Source: an uncultured Flavobacteriales bacterium (GTDB taxonomy: Bacteria; Bacteroidota; Bacteroidia; Flavobacteriales; CALTNV01). From it: a stretch of DNA of 8,427 bases. Made by a program: the position numbers and the translations under genes. The notes beneath the pieces were generated by a model, which did no database searches, was not told the DNA's origin, and saw only the letters and a program-made list of their open reading frames with translations. Shown here in pieces: positions 7,542 through 8,427 of this stretch. How positions within the stretch are numbered: the stretch's first letter is position 1; each line of letters opens with the position of its first letter. Location: positions 1-8,427 of the forward strand of contig CALTNV010000083.1 of assembly GCA_943845485.1 (NCBI GenBank), read 5' to 3'.

Positions 7542-8150
7542 ATCTTAACTTGGTTAAAGCCTTATGATTGTGATTTTAAAGAACACTGCTGGAGACACAT
7601 ACAAGAGTACTCGGTGTTTGATATTTCAAATTTATGGACAAGCAAAAAGTTTGATTTATACAATAAAGGTATTGTTAAATTAGACCAAATTGATTTGGAA
7701 AATAATCCATTAAATTCAAATCAGCTTATACAGGTCAATAGCGCATTAAATAATACAATGTATATAGACCGAAAAAATATCTCTGCTTTTTTAAGAGACT
7801 TAAATTATCCATTATACTTTTTAGATTTTGAAACAATGGGAAAAGCGATCCCAATATTTGATAACAGTAAACCTTACCAACAATTAGTATTTCAATATTC
7901 TCTTCATATTTAGAATGAAGATAATGAAGTATCACACCATGTTTATTTAGCCGAAGCTAATCCAAATAAAGATCCACGAGAAGCCTTTATAAAACAACTC
8001 ATAACAGACTATGGCGGTTCGGGAGATATTATCGTGTACAATATTGGTTTCGAGCGAGGGAAACTAAACGACTTACTTATGGTACATCCGCACTATGAAA
8101 ATGAACTTAATCAGATCATAGATATATCAAAAATAGTAGCTTACCAATAA
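7542..8150 (+). pseudogene. Remnant of a DUF2779-domain protein, both ends missing, in-frame amber codon
   Basis: After a TAG at 7539-7541 the frame reads a recognisable DUF2779 segment: LKPYDCDFKEHCWRHI (a Cys-x5-Cys pair as in iron-sulfur nuclease-like families), then SVFDIS, KFDLYNKGI and YFLDFETMGKAIP. A TAG at 7911-7913 follows FQYSLHI, where the family usually has Gln, so a CAG or CAA to TAG change is likely. The same frame then continues with SGDIIVYNIGFERGKLNDL up to a TAA at 8148-8150. The DFET and YNIGFERGKL motifs suggest the DnaQ/RNase H-like fold predicted for this family. Intact members are around 500 residues or more; here only about 200 codons of the middle survive. There is no usable start before the homology, and the GTG at 7614 is inside the conserved block. 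It is almost certainly non-functional. Full-length relatives often sit in defence islands, but their activity is not established. Confidence 0.8.
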
Positions 8151-8195
8151 GTACTATTAATATTAAAAAATACGAATCTTTCACGGACGACTAGT

Positions 8196-8237
8196 AGCGC
8201 AAAGCCTTAAAGAAATATAGGACTTTTTTTATGCGCT
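8196..8237. other. Imperfect hairpin, possible terminator
   Basis: Outer arms AGCGCA (8196-8201) and TGCGCT (8232-8237) are perfectly complementary. Inside, AAGCCT (8202-8207) pairs with AGGaCTT (8219-8225), with one bulged A and an 11-base loop, and a T run (8224-8230) follows the inner stem. The inner stem plus T run resembles a weak rho-independent terminator for plus-strand transcription from the zor operon. The outer arms would instead make a longer cruciform. The rest of the spacer at 8151-8323 shows no gene. Confidence 0.35.
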
Positions 8238-8323
8238 GGGGTTAAACATTTTTGGTGTATCTAAATACAGCTTAAGGAAGAGAAAGGATATTTTTTAGTT
8301 TAGCTCTTTGTTGGTTGCAGTAT

Positions 8324-8427
8324 TTAGTCTTCAATTTCTACAGGAACTGTACAAAATCTAAATGCAAATTGGTCAACTTTTTTTATATTAACATCTATAA
8401 CGCTTGAAGATGATAGTTTAACAGTTA
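8324..8427 (-). CDS. Possible C-terminal end of a minus-strand gene, unknown product, cut by the right edge
   Basis: On the minus strand a frame is open from the right edge for 34 codons and ends at a TAA occupying 8324-8326. It reads TVKLSSSSVIDVNIKK, then VDQFAFRFCTVPVEIED at the stop. The residues look like ordinary protein (balanced hydrophobic and charged, acidic C-terminus), and the gene would converge on the zor operon with the hairpin between them. The stretch is too short to prove coding and I recognise no family. Confidence 0.35.
   Translation of the reverse strand, partial: TVKLSSSSVIDVNIKKVDQFAFRFCTVPVEIED

Noticed and set aside
7535..7546. AAGAT-AG-ATCTT palindrome as a zorD terminator
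   Set aside because: It has a five-base AT-rich stem, a two-base loop and no T run, so it is too weak to call.
7614..7913. An intact small gene of 99 codons starting with GTG
   Set aside because: The GTG lies inside a conserved DUF2779 block that begins upstream, and similarity continues past the stop codon, so it is a piece of a pseudogene.
7735..7935. Minus-strand open frame opposite the DUF2779 remnant
   Set aside because: The plus strand carries clear family motifs here, and the minus-strand product looks like a chance reading of AT-rich sequence.
1..8427. CRISPR array, tRNA, insertion sequence or integrase
   Set aside because: I saw no spaced repeats, cloverleaf, transposase or recombinase motifs on either strand.

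Overview
The window is AT-rich (roughly 30% G+C by eye). Its A-rich leaders ahead of start codons, in place of clear Shine-Dalgarno sequences, and its protein style point to a member of the Bacteroidota, probably Flavobacteriaceae. This is an inference from composition and protein feel; no taxonomic marker gene is present. The whole stretch reads as part of a chromosomal defence island.

Layout, left to right. Bases 1-761 hold the C-terminal end of a type I restriction enzyme R subunit (hsdR), cut by the left edge. After a 61-base gap comes a tight four-gene operon on the same strand. The genes are a MotA/TolQ/ExbB-type membrane protein with a long helical tail (823-2406), a MotB/OmpA-type stator partner (2413-3135), an EH_Signature-type protein (3125-4549) and a SNF2-type helicase (4551-7520). 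This order and these families match zorA-zorB-zorC-zorD, a complete type I Zorya anti-phage system. Spacings are 6 bases, an 11-base overlap and 1 base, so the genes are almost certainly co-transcribed and translationally coupled. Directly behind zorD lies a wrecked fragment of a DUF2779 protein (7542-8150) that lacks both ends and carries an in-frame amber codon. The last 277 bases hold an imperfect hairpin and, at the right edge, a possible end of a minus-strand gene.

How the genes work together (known from the Zorya family, not shown here): ZorA and ZorB form an inner-membrane, ion-driven, peptidoglycan-anchored motor whose cytoplasmic tail is thought to relay phage detection. ZorC and ZorD are the cytoplasmic effectors that act on invading DNA. 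Here ZorB keeps the membrane aspartate (D22) and the OmpA peptidoglycan-binding signature, and ZorD keeps all the main SNF2 motifs, so the system looks intact. The upstream type I restriction enzyme would be a second, modification-based layer of defence.

The system class is already described. The points most worth following up are the compact ZorA tail (about 343 residues), the divergent ZorC, the uncharacterised ~440-residue front half of ZorD, a 10-bp direct repeat at both edges of the zor cassette, and the DUF2779 remnant that begins right where the cassette ends.
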